Source: Pseudofabraea citricarpa
Taxonomy: Eukaryota > Ascomycota > Leotiomycetes > Helotiales > Dermateaceae
NCBI GenBank assembly: GCA_029641185.1
Contig: JAPWGK010000001.1
Span: 1,624,501 to 1,688,500 of the forward strand
Direction of reading: 5' to 3'
Length of the DNA stretch: 64,000 nucleotides
Shown in pieces: positions 10,252 through 21,679 of this stretch. Made by a program: the position numbers and the translations under genes. The notes under the pieces were generated by a model. The model was given only the letters and a program-made list of their open reading frames with translations, had not been told where the DNA came from and made no database searches. How positions within the stretch are numbered: the first letter of the stretch is position 1; the number at the start of each line of letters is the position of its first letter.

Positions 10252-12477
10252 TTTATGGTTTGCAATACCTATGATACCTTGTTCGAAAGATGGAGCCATT
10301 TTCATGCTTTTAGTTCACCTGTCTTTCAATGTAATCGAGATGTTCTGATGGTTGAGTTTTCCCCGGGTGTGCTGGCCACAGCTACACGCATTTGCGGCTG
10401 CTCTGGCTGCATAAGGGTATTCCCAACGATCAATGCGATGTGGTGGGGTGGAATGCTTGTCTTTATTGTGACAACTCAGCGAATGGAGTACAAGGGATTC
10501 TGGGTTTCGGCACATTTTATGTATATTGGCCTGTAGTCATACGAATAGATCGTGCACCACTGTGAAGTCTATCGTGTCGAGCTGTCAACCATGTTTCTCT
10601 GGTCTTGAATGATCAGCAATAGATGCCCTGTATGGCTCTACTGACCATCAGACAACCACCGAGTCACAGATACGTGATACGTGATACACACGATTCTTCA
10701 GAATTATCTGCTCATGTAGCCCGTCGATCTAGTAAAGTATATGCGCTTGCCGACGAGTGAATGGAGAACGGGGACCCCTTCGTTTCGCCAGTCGGTAGCT
10801 TGGATCCCAAAATAGTTGGGAATCAGACAGGACAAACCGTTGATAGTAGCGTGATAACGGCCGGTGATTTCCATATGTGCAGATGACGATCCAACGTATC
10901 GGTCTCGGGCAACAAATGATTCAGCTGGGCAGGTACCGTATAGTACCGCACACTACCACACACTACCACCAACTACCACCATACCCAAGTTCCTAACAAA
11001 CACAGAAACAGGGCGAGAGTCCAGACTCCAGACACGAGCGACAGAAATCAGACCGAAACACGACTCAAGCGAGTTTCAGCCTTGTGACAGCCTCGCCCAA
11101 CGCACGATGATCCGGCTGCAAAACAGCAAAACCAACGCAAACGGGCCTTTATGCACGAGAAAGAGTGGCTACAGTGCTTGCTTCAACCACTCGTGCTGTA
11201 CACGGGTTCCCAGCCGACGGAGACACACAGCGACGACGGAAGTGTATATTTAGCACGAGCCGGATGATGATGATGATGATGAGCTTGAGCTTGAGCTTGC
11301 GGGAAGGCAGATCTGGCGGCGCACGTTGTTGCAGGTGCATCGTGCATCCATCGTGCATCGTGTGGGTTGCCCAGTTTGCGGCGGCGTCGTGGGCGTGCGC
11401 TGGGCCAAGTTGGACTTCCGGTACCGTACGGTACTTGTGATACAAGTTTGGCCTTTTCCTGCTTGCTCTCTTCCCTCATGGAGCTGCCAGTTACGCTTTC
11501 CAGGTCTCAATATCAAGCGAGTGTATTGTTTGGCGCTCGGCCGGGAAGGCAAACAGCCAAGTTGGCAAGCAGGCAACTGAGGCGACGGCGGACTCGCAGC
11601 GCCAGCCCTTTTGACTTTCTTTTTTGCTTTTCCGTCGTCCACCGTGTCGGGGAGTTAGGGATTGTGATTTGCTAACCGGTGCCCCAAATCCGCTCGACGC
11701 ATTGATGGATGTAGGCGTGTGCTTGAATCTCGACATTCATCGTGAAGCTTTCTCGTCGAACCATACAGTGTGGACACAGTACCTGCATGGTTGACATTGC
11801 TGGAGACGGGCGAATCGAATGGGTCCAATTCGTCAAAGTTTCCCCTTGCCATCCACTCCTCTTTTTTCTCTCCGGTCGGATGTGCATTGTAGCAGGCCAG
11901 CATGGAGTCAAGGTCAGGGAAAGCGGAGCCCCTACGGAGAAGCTGGTGTGGGTGTGAGTGTGGACGTGGGCGTGAGTAGCGCTGCGGTACAGGACGGAGA
12001 TGCATTGATGGTCTCGACTCTGAATCTCTGTTGGAGGCCGTTCTGATGCTCGTACAGACATGTGTCTCTGCTGGCCCAGGCCCTGCCCCCCACATCTCCT
12101 CTTCTTATTTGTCCTGCCATGCGGTGCGAGCTGTGGTGATATGATGTGTTGGCATGGTGGCATGGCATGGCATGACATATTATTGCCTCGCCGGTCGGTA
12201 GTCTAGTGTAACGGACGATACTGTAACGGTAGAGACTTGGGATTATGGTTTGGGGGCTGAGTTTTGATGGTTTGTTCGGGTGGGTGGGATACACAAGACT
12301 GTACAAATACTCTTTTGAGCTTCTGGCTTGGACAATTTCTTTTCCTTCTTTCTTGTCTCTAGCTACAACATCCCACCACCTTTCATCGAATCTTGAACGC
12401 ATAACATATTTCTATCTTCTCTTTGCATAATCTGTCACTTCGATCATCTCTTTTTTGCTCTTCTACTCTAAGACAAT
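10252..12477. promoter_or_regulatory. Long non-coding region upstream of the small cysteine-protein gene
   Basis: 2.2 kb with many short open frames overlapping in all frames, the signature of GC-rich low-complexity DNA rather than of a gene. It contains CTACCAC-type reiterations (near 10950-10982), a GATGAT run (near 11263-11281), CATCGTGCATC words (near 11337-11360) and paired gtaccgtacggtac palindromes (near 11419-11433). The last 150 bp before 12478 are CT-rich, as in fungal 5' leaders. Most simply a large promoter and leader region for the gene at 12478; a non-coding RNA cannot be excluded. Confidence 0.45.
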
Positions 12478-12957
12478 ATGGCTTGCTACTGTGCGAACTA
12501 CTATGTATGTTATTACCCATCACTTCTTCACATATACCCCCCGACCAAGCCCAAGCCCAAGCTCAAGCTGAAGCTCTCTCACCCTTCACTCCTCGTCAGC
12601 CAAGACAATCAAAGAAAAGAAACAGATCCAAAGTCCTGAATTGAAAGTTCAAAGAGAAAAGAAAACTAACATCATCCCTCCAGGGCTCCATCAACTGCCA
12701 CAACGCCGTCTCCAAATTCGGCGATAGATGTGCACTCTGCATGGTAAGTCATGGCTCTTGTCTCTCTCCATATCTTGAAAGACTTATATTAATTACCACA
12801 GTCCACATATTCGCAATCCTCGTCCTACTCGTCCGCAATGCAAAACGGCGTCCCGCAAGCAAACGAGCACTGGGTTGAGAACAGCAAGCGAGAGCAGCTG
12901 CGCCGCGAAGAGGAGAAGAACCGCAGACAGAGAATCAACCGAACTGCGAGCTCGTAG
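12478..12957 (+). CDS. Small cysteine-motif protein, 80 residues, function unknown
   Basis: Assembled by hand from three exons, 12478-12504, 12684-12743 and 12802-12957. Exon 1 ends at a GTATGT donor, the first intron has a CTAAC branch site 10 bp before CAG, and the second runs GTAAGT to CACAG. All junctions are phase 0 and total 81 codons including the stop. The product starts MACYCANYY. It has cysteines at 3, 5, 14, 25 and 28 (CxC-x8-C-x10-CxxC), which could bind zinc, then a Ser/Tyr-rich linker and a charged helix ending in RQRINRTASS. There is no signal peptide, so it is probably intracellular. I recognise no family function. The three clean junctions and the CT-rich leader make a real gene likely. 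Confidence 0.72.
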
Positions 12958-13709
12958 AATGCTGCCTGCCTCGTTCCGAGAAGCCACCTCTCTCTGTCGA
13001 TTGAATTGTACTTGAGCGAGTGTCTGTCCGTGTATAGATTTTTGTTTCCCCTTTTTTTGGCAGGGGAATTTGTTGGAGTTTTTTTTTTTTTAATCTTTCT
13101 TTATTTCTCTTTCTCCCTCTCTCTCTCTCTTCCTTTTGGGTTTGGGTTTGGGTTTGTTTGTGGATGTTAAGAGAGGCTATGGCTGGATCATGCGTGTGGG
13201 ATTCCACAAAAGAATCGAGAATGAGGGAATGAGATAACACGATGCATATGCAACAATTAAGGGGGGGAGTTTTTAGATTGGATTGGATTGGAAAATGGTG
13301 GGATGGATGGATGGAATGGATAGAGATGAGATGTCTCTCTCTCGTGGCTGGGCCATACTTAAACTTATACTTACACTTACACTTACACACTATACCATAG
13401 TACTTGTTTTCCCTGGAGGGGTTTTTTGAGTAGAGGAATCGCAAAAGGAGAAAAGCAAGATAGATGAGAAATCTCGATACTTAATTTTACAGAACCAGTT
13501 CCTTTCATTCGTACATGTTCATAACCCAAACTGCCTCTACTCTACATACCCGAGTTCCTCCTTGACCTTTCGTTAAAATGTCATATCCTAATGCTCCCAT
13601 AATTTCCCAAGCACAAGTAAAACAAAACGCCATTCCATATCATAACCCGAGCGTACCATGTCCAATATTCATTCACCTGATTGCAACAGGTACTTAGGTA
13701 GGTATTTAC
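12958..13709. other. 3' region with microsatellites
   Basis: No coding signal. It contains a T tract (near 13079-13091), a CT run (near 13117-13131), gggttt x3 (13138-13156), a ggatgg run (near 13299-13320) and cttaca repeats (near 13368-13387). Probably the 3' UTR and terminator of the small gene plus the 3' end of the convergent minus-strand gene. Confidence 0.5.
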
Positions 13710-14218
13710 CTACCATTGACGCGGTCGATACCCACCCAGAGTACCTTCCTCAGACCCCTTCATAATCTCCTCCTTGATCCTCCTCCTCCTCTCCGCAGCA
13801 CTCTCCGGCTTCACCTCTTTCGCGTCCTGCGTCTTCACTTGCTCATGCAAAGAAGCCTTGACCTCGACGTCCAAGACCTGCTGCTGCTCCTTGCTCTTCC
13901 TCCTCGCCTCTCCCTCCGTCTGATGCACCTCTATGATCTGGGCGTTGTTCTCCGTCTGCGTCTTCTTGTTCTCATCGCGAAATTGTTCCGGGAGGTAGAG
14001 AAGTGCTTCGTGGGCCGGTCGCGGCTTCGGCTTTATCGCGATGCGCAGATCGCGTACGGTTTTCTGCTGCAGCACGTAGCCGCTCAGGAAGAGGGCCGTT
14101 GTGAAGAGGAAGACTTGTGCGGGTTAGACTGGGGCCTTGTGGAATGTGGGAGCGGATACGTAGACGTACTGACGGTCGAGGAGATGGCTACGGAGACTTG
14201 ACTTGATGTGAGGAGCAT
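13710..14218 (-). CDS. Small single-pass membrane protein, 150 residues, unknown function
   Basis: Exons 14218-14170 and 14113-13710. Splicing at GTC A|GTACGT to AAG|TC restores a hydrophobic segment (about residues 16-31, VIFLFTTALFLSGYVL) that is absent from the exon 2 frame alone, which supports the model. After the membrane span the protein is hydrophilic, with a K/Q/E-rich coiled-coil-like middle. A C-terminal signature (SAAERRRRIKEEI, then GGYRPRQW) looks conserved rather than random. The short N-terminus, single span and basic tail fit an organelle or ER membrane protein; I cannot assign one. It is divergent from PRP38, with 374 bp between the starts. Confidence 0.7.
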
Positions 14219-14592
14219 GATGACTGGCTAGTTAACTCGCATATATTTTGTATGGTTTTTGTAGGAATCTGGAGAGGATGTGCGTGTATTTATTTTGGGG
14301 TCTGGAACGTATAGGTACGGTTTATCTGCTGTCTTTCGTTGTCACATCATGGTTCCTTGGAACTGCCACGCGCCCGATGGGGAAATTCCTGTCAATACGA
14401 CTGACCCGGCAACAATCGCGATAAGGAAATTCTCCGAGCCGAGAGCTCAGATCCAAAATTCAAGATGGAGGAGATGGGTTTGCGCCATCTCAACCTGCAA
14501 CTAACAAGATTCAACGAGCGACGAGTCAACAACAGGGCAGTGTCTAAAACCGCATACGGGTCCTCAATCACGAAGGCACATCTCCAGCAAGC
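14219..14592. promoter_or_regulatory. Divergent promoter region, membrane protein / PRP38
   Basis: 374 bp between opposing start codons. No distinct element recognised. Short open frames inside overlap the start of PRP38. Confidence 0.45.
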
Positions 14593-15375
14593 ATGGCGAA
14601 CCATCGCGCAGATGAGAAGCGGTTCCTGGACGAGCGAGGCTCGTCGGGCCCCCTCGCACCCAACGGCCTCAACCCCGCGACGATAATGGAGAAGCCCGTA
14701 CGAGAGCGGATCATCGACTGCTACTTCTGGAAAGACCAATGCTTCGGGGTGAATGAAGCAGACATCATCGACCGGGTCGTTACCCACGTGCACTTCATCG
14801 GCGGCACGTACGGGGATGCGCAGCGGCCGTCGCCATTCCTCTGCCTCGCCTTCAAGCTGCTGCAGCTCGGCCCCGGCGATGATATCCTGCGCGAGTACCT
14901 CGAGTACGGCGGCGAGAAGTTCAAGTACCTCCGCGCCCTGGCGTGCTTCTATATCCGCATGACGCGCCAGGCGAAGGATGTCTTCTTGCTGCTCGAACCG
15001 TACCTCAATGATTTCAGGAAGCTGAAGAGCAAGAAGCGCGATGGGACGCTGTTGACGTACATGGATCAGTGGGTCGATGATCTCTTGACCAAGGATAGGG
15101 TGTGTGCTACGACGCTATATAAGATGCCCAAGAGAGAGATCCTCGAGGATCTCGAGGTCCTTGATCCGAGGGTTAGTGCGTTGGGTGATATTGAAGATTT
15201 GTTAGATGAGGACGATGTCCCACAGGATCCTGAGGTTGATGGCAGTGATGATGGCCCCGACCGGGTCCGCAGTCCTGGGGAGGAGTTTGGAAATGATGAT
15301 ATGGATATCGATACTGTAGATGTGGATGCTGACGCAAGGGAAAAGTCACCAGGGAACGATAGAGCAGAATCGTGA
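14593..15375 (+). CDS. PRP38: Pre-mRNA splicing factor Prp38
   Basis: Single exon, 260 residues. The PRP38 domain spans about residues 25-180: TIMEKPVRERIIDCYFW, then VTHVHFIGGTYG, ILREYLEYGGEKFKYLRAL and KMPKREILEDLEVLDPR are family hallmarks. A short acidic tail follows, as in other ascomycete Prp38 proteins, instead of the RS-rich tail of animals. Prp38 is a U4/U6.U5 tri-snRNP-linked factor needed for spliceosome activation in the nucleus. The start at 14593 gives MANHRADEKRFLDERG directly before the domain. Confidence 0.95.
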   Translation: MANHRADEKRFLDERGSSGPLAPNGLNPATIMEKPVRERIIDCYFWKDQCFGVNEADIIDRVVTHVHFIGGTYGDAQRPSPFLCLAFKLLQLGPGDDILREYLEYGGEKFKYLRALACFYIRMTRQAKDVFLLLEPYLNDFRKLKSKKRDGTLLTYMDQWVDDLLTKDRVCATTLYKMPKREILEDLEVLDPRVSALGDIEDLLDEDDVPQDPEVDGSDDGPDRVRSPGEEFGNDDMDIDTVDVDADAREKSPGNDRAES

Positions 15376-15741
15376 TTGCGAATACGAAATTTGAGAGTTC
15401 GGAGTTTGGAGTCAGTGCAATGTGGGGGAAAGGAGTATCAAAAACAATACCCAGGGTCTACAGTAAAGTCAATTCTGACAGAGTCGTGTGGTGCATGAAT
15501 CTGGTAGTGAAAAAAAGTTTATCTTCACCCTTTAGTAAGTTTTGTTTCTTCAAAAGTGTCTTCTAGATGCTTTGCGTCTTTTGAAACAGACCTTCTAAAG
15601 CATGCACGAAAAATTGGTCTAGTATACATTCTAGAAGGCTACTAAGAGCCAAGTACGCAACGGCTCCAAACCATAATATATATTCCCACTAGTAGAAATG
15701 ACTCGCAAAAGTGAACGCCAAACATGAATCAGTTAACGATA
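15376..15741. other. Convergent 3' region PRP38 / metallophosphoesterase
   Basis: 366 bp, AT-rich, between two convergent stop codons. It has a pair of related words (gcttctagatg-like and ctagaaggc) but no coding frame. Presumed to hold both polyadenylation regions. Confidence 0.45.
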
Positions 15742-17605
15742 TCAGCAGTCCTGGCCCCAATTATGTTTAATCCACTGAGCCAAGAGATCCGTGAAAGGCT
15801 CATCCAGGTACGGCTGGACATCATCACTGCTGTATTTCTCGCCAGTAAAGGTCAACGCCATCAGTACCCAGGGTCGGATGAAGTCGATAAAAACTAAATC
15901 CACCGACTTCGGGGTATCTTTGTCTGGGAATGAAATTCTCGACTCAATACAGTTAGGCACTCTGTAGAAGGTGATAGGTGAGTGGACAGTATCATCACCG
16001 TCGTCACCAGCTTCGTCATGTGTTGTGTAGCCAGGTACCAGATCTGGTTTCGATGTACTACCAAGAGGAATTTGAGAACCAGTGACTTCCTCTAGTTCCG
16101 CGGGTACAATATCTTGTTGAATTGAAATATGTTCGGGCGAGGTTAGCTGGGCCATATTTAACCCAGATGACTCAAAGACTGGGCCTCCGTTGTTGATCAG
16201 TCGCAGGATTTGAGACGCGGATTCATAAGGTACATTCTTGATATGAACAAATTTGCTTATGAATGGCGAGACAATATAAGTTGTGTCGCGAGTGAAGGAC
16301 CCTTGGAAGATATCAAAGCGCATGGCGCCTGTGTTTGTTAAAGCTATGGTTGGAACATCCTTTCGATCAGGATGATTGACAACCTGGGGTAGAACCTCAT
16401 CGCCAAGCCAGCTGAAAAGACTATCATTGCTGGGAAACGGTGCTCTATTAAGCCATAGGTCTTTTGGTGCGCATCCGAAGCTATGATCAAGTTCTAGAGA
16501 CTTCCGTGCCTCCCGAATAGATGCTGATACATTCTTGCCGTGTTCTGTGGAAAAGGTGGACTCGTTAAGCGCAGTATGATGATAGTAACCAAAAAGGTTG
16601 TTGTCAATATATCTCCTGCTGAAAGAAATGCTAGAGCTCAGTGGTTGGTTTTCGTTGTCTTTTCCTTTGCCTTTAATGCCTTTGATAGACGCCCAGCCAA
16701 TAGTTTCCATATATCTTCCACTCTGCAGCCCATATGCTTTCGAGTCATACTTTGCAAAGTCTCGAATATGGCTATGACCGCCAAAGAACTGGATTGGAGT
16801 ATCCCATTTTTGTCCTCTGATAGCTGTGTAAAGTGCTTTGTATTCAGGGCCGTGGAGTGTGACATGGCCTATAATGACGAACAAATCCACATCTTCTCGT
16901 ATCGCATCCTGAAACCACTTCTCCTTGATTGTCTCGCCAACAGGCTGAACGATTGTATTGTTTGCATTTCCTGTGAAATCGAATAGGAACCCCATAGCTA
17001 AGACCCGAATGCCTTGGTTCTTGGTAGTAAACTTGCGATATCTTTGAGCCATCGGTATGCGATCGCCTGTCTTGGGATCAATATAATCAAGATTGGAAGC
17101 AAGATATTTTCCTTTGAAGTTCGGCACGGTCTGGGAGTATTCTCGAGCTGCGGCATCTTCTTGGTATAGTTCATGATTTCCCGTGCAAATTATGTCGATG
17201 TCTTGTTCTCGAAAAATGTCATAAGTATATTGTCCTTTGGGTTCTGAAGCGTCATACAACCCATTTCCTTCTATCCGATCCCCAGTGTCTACGAGTAGAA
17301 GGTCGACCCCATCTCTGTCCGCTTTTTCTCTCAGTCGTTCTGCGAAGGAGATGTAGTCGCCCCAGTCAGCCGAATACTGTGCTCTAAACCAGGTCAGTCT
17401 CTGCTGCAAGATGGAAAGTGTGGTGAAAATACTCTTGAAGATGGCCAGCATGCCATCCATGAGTATCAGTGGTTTGTAAGAAATTAATCTCTCCCCAAGC
17501 CAACGGTCTCATAGGCGCAGCCACTGGCGCAGGAGCAGAAGGCTGAGCAGCGGCGACGAGTGATGAGAAGAGATGGAGGCTGGGCCATATCGAGTGCTTG
17601 ACCAT
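15742..17605 (-). CDS. Secreted or vacuolar metallophosphoesterase, 5'-nucleotidase-like (YHR202W family)
   Basis: Exons 17605-17433 and 17383-15742 encode 604 residues. The start MVKHSIWPSLHLFSSLVAAA is a signal peptide; an upstream in-frame ATG would put a polar segment before it, so 17605 is preferred. Splicing CAAGA|GTATTT to TTTAG|A joins HLQE to AQYSADWGDY and removes a stop. Metal-ligand motifs of calcineurin-like phosphoesterases appear in order: TTDTHGWH, VDTGDRIEG, CTGNHELY, IIGHVTLHG and FFGGHSHIRD. A 5'-nucleotidase-type C-terminal domain follows (ALTNTGAMRFDIFQG). Yeast YHR202W is the nearest family I know. Substrate is unknown; nucleotide or cyclic nucleotide hydrolysis in the secretory route is inferred. 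Divergent from the GatA gene. Confidence 0.88.
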
Positions 17606-17979
17606 TTTGAGTCTGACTGAAGATTTATTTGCTTTTGGTATAGTCAAGCGCTCGTAGAGTGTAGTGTAGTGAGCGGTGCTATACTGTTTTGTTGATGCTG
17701 CCTCGGTCGCGGTGTGTCATGCGCCTCCGGTCGTCATGTACCTGGATGGATCACCAGCCCGATAAGATAAGAAGATTAGAACTAGCGCAAGCTACGAAGC
17801 TCCTACAGAGACCAACTCGTGCCAGCCAGGCAGTTATTTATTTCTCTGTTGAATCGCGAGCTACAGACAATCGCAAACGCCAGACTCAGGGGTACCAGCA
17901 TCAGGGTCAAGATGATAGTACCTCGTAATCTTCCAAATCCACCATAGAGTTCCGTTCAACTCCTTTAAACACACAACAA
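17606..17979. promoter_or_regulatory. Divergent promoter region, metallophosphoesterase / GatA
   Basis: 374 bp between two start codons, shared by the two divergent genes. No strong TATA-like element. The plus-strand start at 17980 is preceded by an A/C-rich context (acacaacaaATG) favourable for initiation. Confidence 0.5.
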
Positions 17980-19969
17980 ATGGGCGCCAGAGCACTCAGG
18001 CGCCTGCGGACGGGGCGCAAAGCCCAGAGGAAACATGCAGCACTGAACGCTTTCATTTCTTTAATCGAGTCCAATCCGCGGCGCTCAACTAGAAAATTAG
18101 AAGGTGAGGAACAATCCAAAATCCTTTACGCTCCAGAACTAGCTTATGACTTACTTTTCCATCGAAGGTGACTGGAACCATGGCACACCCTGTGACCTCA
18201 AAGCTCCTTCAGAACCTCCAGAGCACGCACCACTCCTAGCAGTAAAGGACAATATAACCACGAGAAACTTCCCCACGACTTGTGCCTCGGGCATGCTGCG
18301 GAACCACCGAAGCCCATACGATGCATCTGTCATACGACAGATGTCCGCGGAATACTCTGTGAACGGAAAAACTAACATGGATGAGTTTGGAATGGGTTCC
18401 CACTCTATAAACTCTTTCTTTGGGCCTGTTAAAATCCCCAGAAACTCAGTAAAAAATGATGGGTTGGAATCCGAGGTGGCTATTGACGAATACTCGGCTG
18501 GAGGCAGCTCTGGTGGTAGTGCTGTAGCTGTCCGAACAAACCAAACCCCCGTTGCACTTGGTACGGATACAGGTGGCTCTGTCAGGCTTCCAGCGGCGTA
18601 CGTAGGAGTGGTAGGCTTCAAGCCTTCCTATGGCCTGATATCCAGGTTTGGAGTGGTTCCATATGCCAATTCCCTTGACACTGTTGGCATATTAGGGCGC
18701 ACCGTTAGAGAAGTCAGGAATACCTTTCGAGCAGCAACGAATCACGACCCTCAAGACCCAACTTCTCTCCCACGGCGTTTGAATAATAGAGGTATTGATA
18801 CCCAGGAATCTTTAGCTAAAGATCGAGTTACATATTTGAAAGGCCTTACGATTGGAGTGCCCCTCGAGTATAACATCAAAGAGCTTCACCCTACAGTCCA
18901 TGCGGCTTGGAATACCGTTATTCAACTTCTCCAAGAGAAGGGTTGTACCGTTGTTCCAATATCACTACCCACGACAAAGCATGCTCTCTCGGCGTACTAT
19001 GTGATCGCTGCAGCAGAAGCAATGTCTAACCTTGCTAAGTACGACGGTGTACGTTATGGCCATCGTGGTGACACCAGTGATGGTGCTGGAGATGTCCTCT
19101 ATTCGAATACAAGGGGCCAGGGTTTTGGTGATGAGGTTAAGCGCCGGATCCTTCTGGGTTCTTACACCCTCAGTTCAGAAGCCATTGACAATTATTTCTT
19201 GAAAGCCCAAAAAGTCCGGCGTCTAGTGCAGCGGGATTTTGATCGGGTTTTTACCTTCCCAAACCCCCTTCGTTCACCAGAACAGTTTGATCTTAGTGAG
19301 ATGGAGGATTCCATCACACTTAAAAATAAACTTGGTCCAGCTCAAGTTGATTTCATCATTTCTCCAACTGCTCCAACACCACCGCCAACTATCAAGGATC
19401 TTGAGAATCAATCACCAGTTGATGCATATATGAATGACGTATTTACAGTTCCTGCTAGTTTGGCAGGTATTCCAGCCATCAGCATTCCCGTTGATATATC
19501 CAAGGAATATCAACAGCTGAGTCTGGGAAAGAGACTTATGACTCTGACCCAGGGGTTTTCAGACAATAGCAGTGTCGCAGGCATACAGATTATTGGCCAA
19601 TGTCTTGACGATGCGCGGCTGCTAACATTTGCTCGCGCTTTGGAGAAGCTTCTGCTCTTAGATCGATCATCACTACACCAAACAGAATCTCATGGTTCGG
19701 CATCAGAATATGCCATTGAAAACTATAAGAGAATACGATCAGAGGTGCGAGTTATGCGTACTCATATGGATCCTACTCGGCGTCTTGCTACGGAAGTTCC
19801 CCTCCCTAGGTATTGCCCAACAGACGCAAAGGAAAGGGTAGAAAAGGCAAAAGAGACACGGCACCCACGAAAAGAGACGCCCCTTGTGAGATACCATCAC
19901 TTCGAACGTCGAGATCCAGACAATAAAGATACCGAGAACGATGACCCTTCCCCATTCCGATCTTCCTAG
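17980..19969 (+). CDS. HER2: Mitochondrial glutamyl-tRNA(Gln) amidotransferase subunit A
   Basis: Exons 17980-18103 and 18168-19969 encode 641 residues. The junction GAAG|GTGAGG ... CGAAG|GTGACT gives a continuous KLEGDWNHGTPCD. Amidase-signature catalytic residues are visible: Lys68 in AVKDN, Ser155 in GGSSGGS and nucleophile Ser179 in DTGGSVRLPA. The subunit releases ammonia from glutamine to convert Glu-tRNA(Gln) to Gln-tRNA(Gln) in mitochondria, in the GatFAB complex in yeast (Her2). The N-terminus is basic and rich in Arg/Ala, fitting import. It is longer than bacterial GatA (about 485) owing to a fungal insert (about residues 370-400) and a charged C-terminal tail of about 90 residues. 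Other amidases lack the QQ/GatA-like PTAPTPPP and FTVPASLAGIPAIS segments seen here. Confidence 0.9.
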
Positions 19970-20608
19970 GCAGTAGCATCACGCAAGCAGTCTTTCCTAC
20001 GGCTATATAGAGACCAAGACCTTACCAGATAGGACACCTTATCATGTCCTTTGCTTGTACGTGCTGGTTATACGCAAGAGGCTTTTGAATTGTTTCTGAT
20101 GGATGCCATCGGATTAAATCCTCTACTTTTCAAAGTATGGATAATGATGAGGGGTCGATTATATCATAATATGTTCGATGATAGGCATAACTGATTTTGA
20201 AATATATGGGGGATTGGTTTTATTGCTAATTGCTTCGGGCAGTTGGCTAGCCTATCCAAGCTTGTCGAATTTCAGAAAGCCACGCAGTGCTCATAGTTGT
20301 TACTATGTCTGATTTCTGGGGCTCTCGTCAGCAGTTTAGCCAACAAGAAACCCCGGTCTAAACGTGGAGCTTGTAGCAGAGCATGTATTTGTCTGCTATA
20401 GAAGTGGATATGAGAATAAAATATGTTAGACTCTGCGTAAAATCAATTCTATCTGAGCATATAGACAATAAATACCACAAGACCTATTGGCTTGATGTAT
20501 GATACAACATCCGCTATTTGCAATAGTACCTAGGTAGGTAATCTAAAAATGATGGCTCATAATGTTCGGTTAAGCGAGCAAGTAAGTGTATGAGAGTATC
20601 TATATTTC
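19970..20608. other. Convergent 3' intergenic region, no gene seen
   Basis: 639 bp between the convergent stops of the GatA and methyltransferase genes. AT-rich, with no open frame of note and no RNA gene recognised. Confidence 0.5.
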
Positions 20609-21679
20609 TCATACTCCCCTTAACTTCAGAATACAACCAAACCATACATTAACACCTATCCACTTCTTCCCTCGCTCCCCAACAAGACCATTCGCAATAT
20701 CTTCCTCCCGAATCATCCTCTCCTGCATATCTCCCACCATCTCAAAGTCCCATTTCCTCGCTTCCTCTAGCACCTCATCAATCTCATACACATAACTCGT
20801 ACCTCGAATCTTCTCGCCCGTCTCAGTATCTACAAACCCTGCTTGGCTCTGGCGACCCATATCAGCATGCATATTCGTGAGCACGACAACACCCCCGTCC
20901 TTCACACCCAAGAAAGACTTGACGGTCTTGAAAAAGACCGAGAGCGGGAGATGTTCGAGGACAAGTGTGCTCAGTACCATATCTGCGCTTTCCGGCCGGA
21001 ATAAAGGGGCCAGCGCATCGTACTGGTGGAATTCCACGCGCGTCCCGGTGCTGGCATTGCTGCGTGAGACGTTGGACGAGGCTACGGCTAGCATCGAGGC
21101 GCTTAGATCCAAGGCTGTGATGGACCTGAGCCGGGACGTGTAGGGCTCGTGCAAGAGTTTGCTCGTATTTCGACCGGTGCCACAGCCTAGTTCTGTAAGG
21201 GTTATCTGCTTGCTGGTGGGGAAGAGCGAGAAGGCGTGCGTGAGCAGAGAGGGGAGCACATGATCGTCAATCGACTGAAGGATATTGCCGTCTGTGTCGT
21301 AGACCTGTGGGGGCTGGTGTTAGTGACGAGAGGTTCGATCGGAGCATAGACAAATTAGAGACCATTAGAAGAATCAAGTCGCTGGAGCCAAGTACTGAAA
21401 AAGGTGCTTGGTGGTACGGGAGTGGAGAGTAGCTTGAAACTTCAGGAAATATAGATATATTTGCTTTTCATGTCTCACGGCTAGAAAACAGATCCATCCG
21501 ATCCAAGTATAACCATCTCCGTGCGAAAGCAGACCCAGTTCTACATCGACTTCTTCCAAACAGTGCTTAAAATCATTCTGCTCGCCTACTTGGGAAATGG
21601 GGAAATGCAGACTTACCTTGGCCCAGCGGTCATAAAGCTCCGCGTTGGAAACGGACTGAACCGGACGAGAAGAGGCCAT
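20609..21679 (-). CDS. SAM-dependent class I methyltransferase
   Basis: Exons 21679-21617 and 21304-20609 encode 252 residues. Exon 1 MASSRPVQSVSNAELYDRWAK joins exon 2 VYDTDGNILQSIDDH to make the YDxWAxxYDxDG opening common in Methyltransf_25-type enzymes. Motif I is ELGCGTGRNT (about residues 59-68), motif II has an acidic residue in ALDLSASML, and the post-motif DMVLSTLVLEHLP is present. The 312-bp intron is unusually long for this window; its ends (AAG|GTAAGT and CCCACAG|GTC) are good. Substrate unknown; a small molecule or cytosolic protein is possible. No biosynthetic neighbours hint at a pathway. Confidence 0.85.

Noticed and set aside
11250..12178. Multiple 80-170 codon frames on both strands
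   Set aside because: They overlap in nearly all phases in low-complexity GC-rich DNA, so none is preferred; no motif or splice continuity.
13138..13156. gggttt x3, telomere-like
   Set aside because: Only three units and not the TTAGGG fungal telomere unit; part of a wider microsatellite-rich 3' region.
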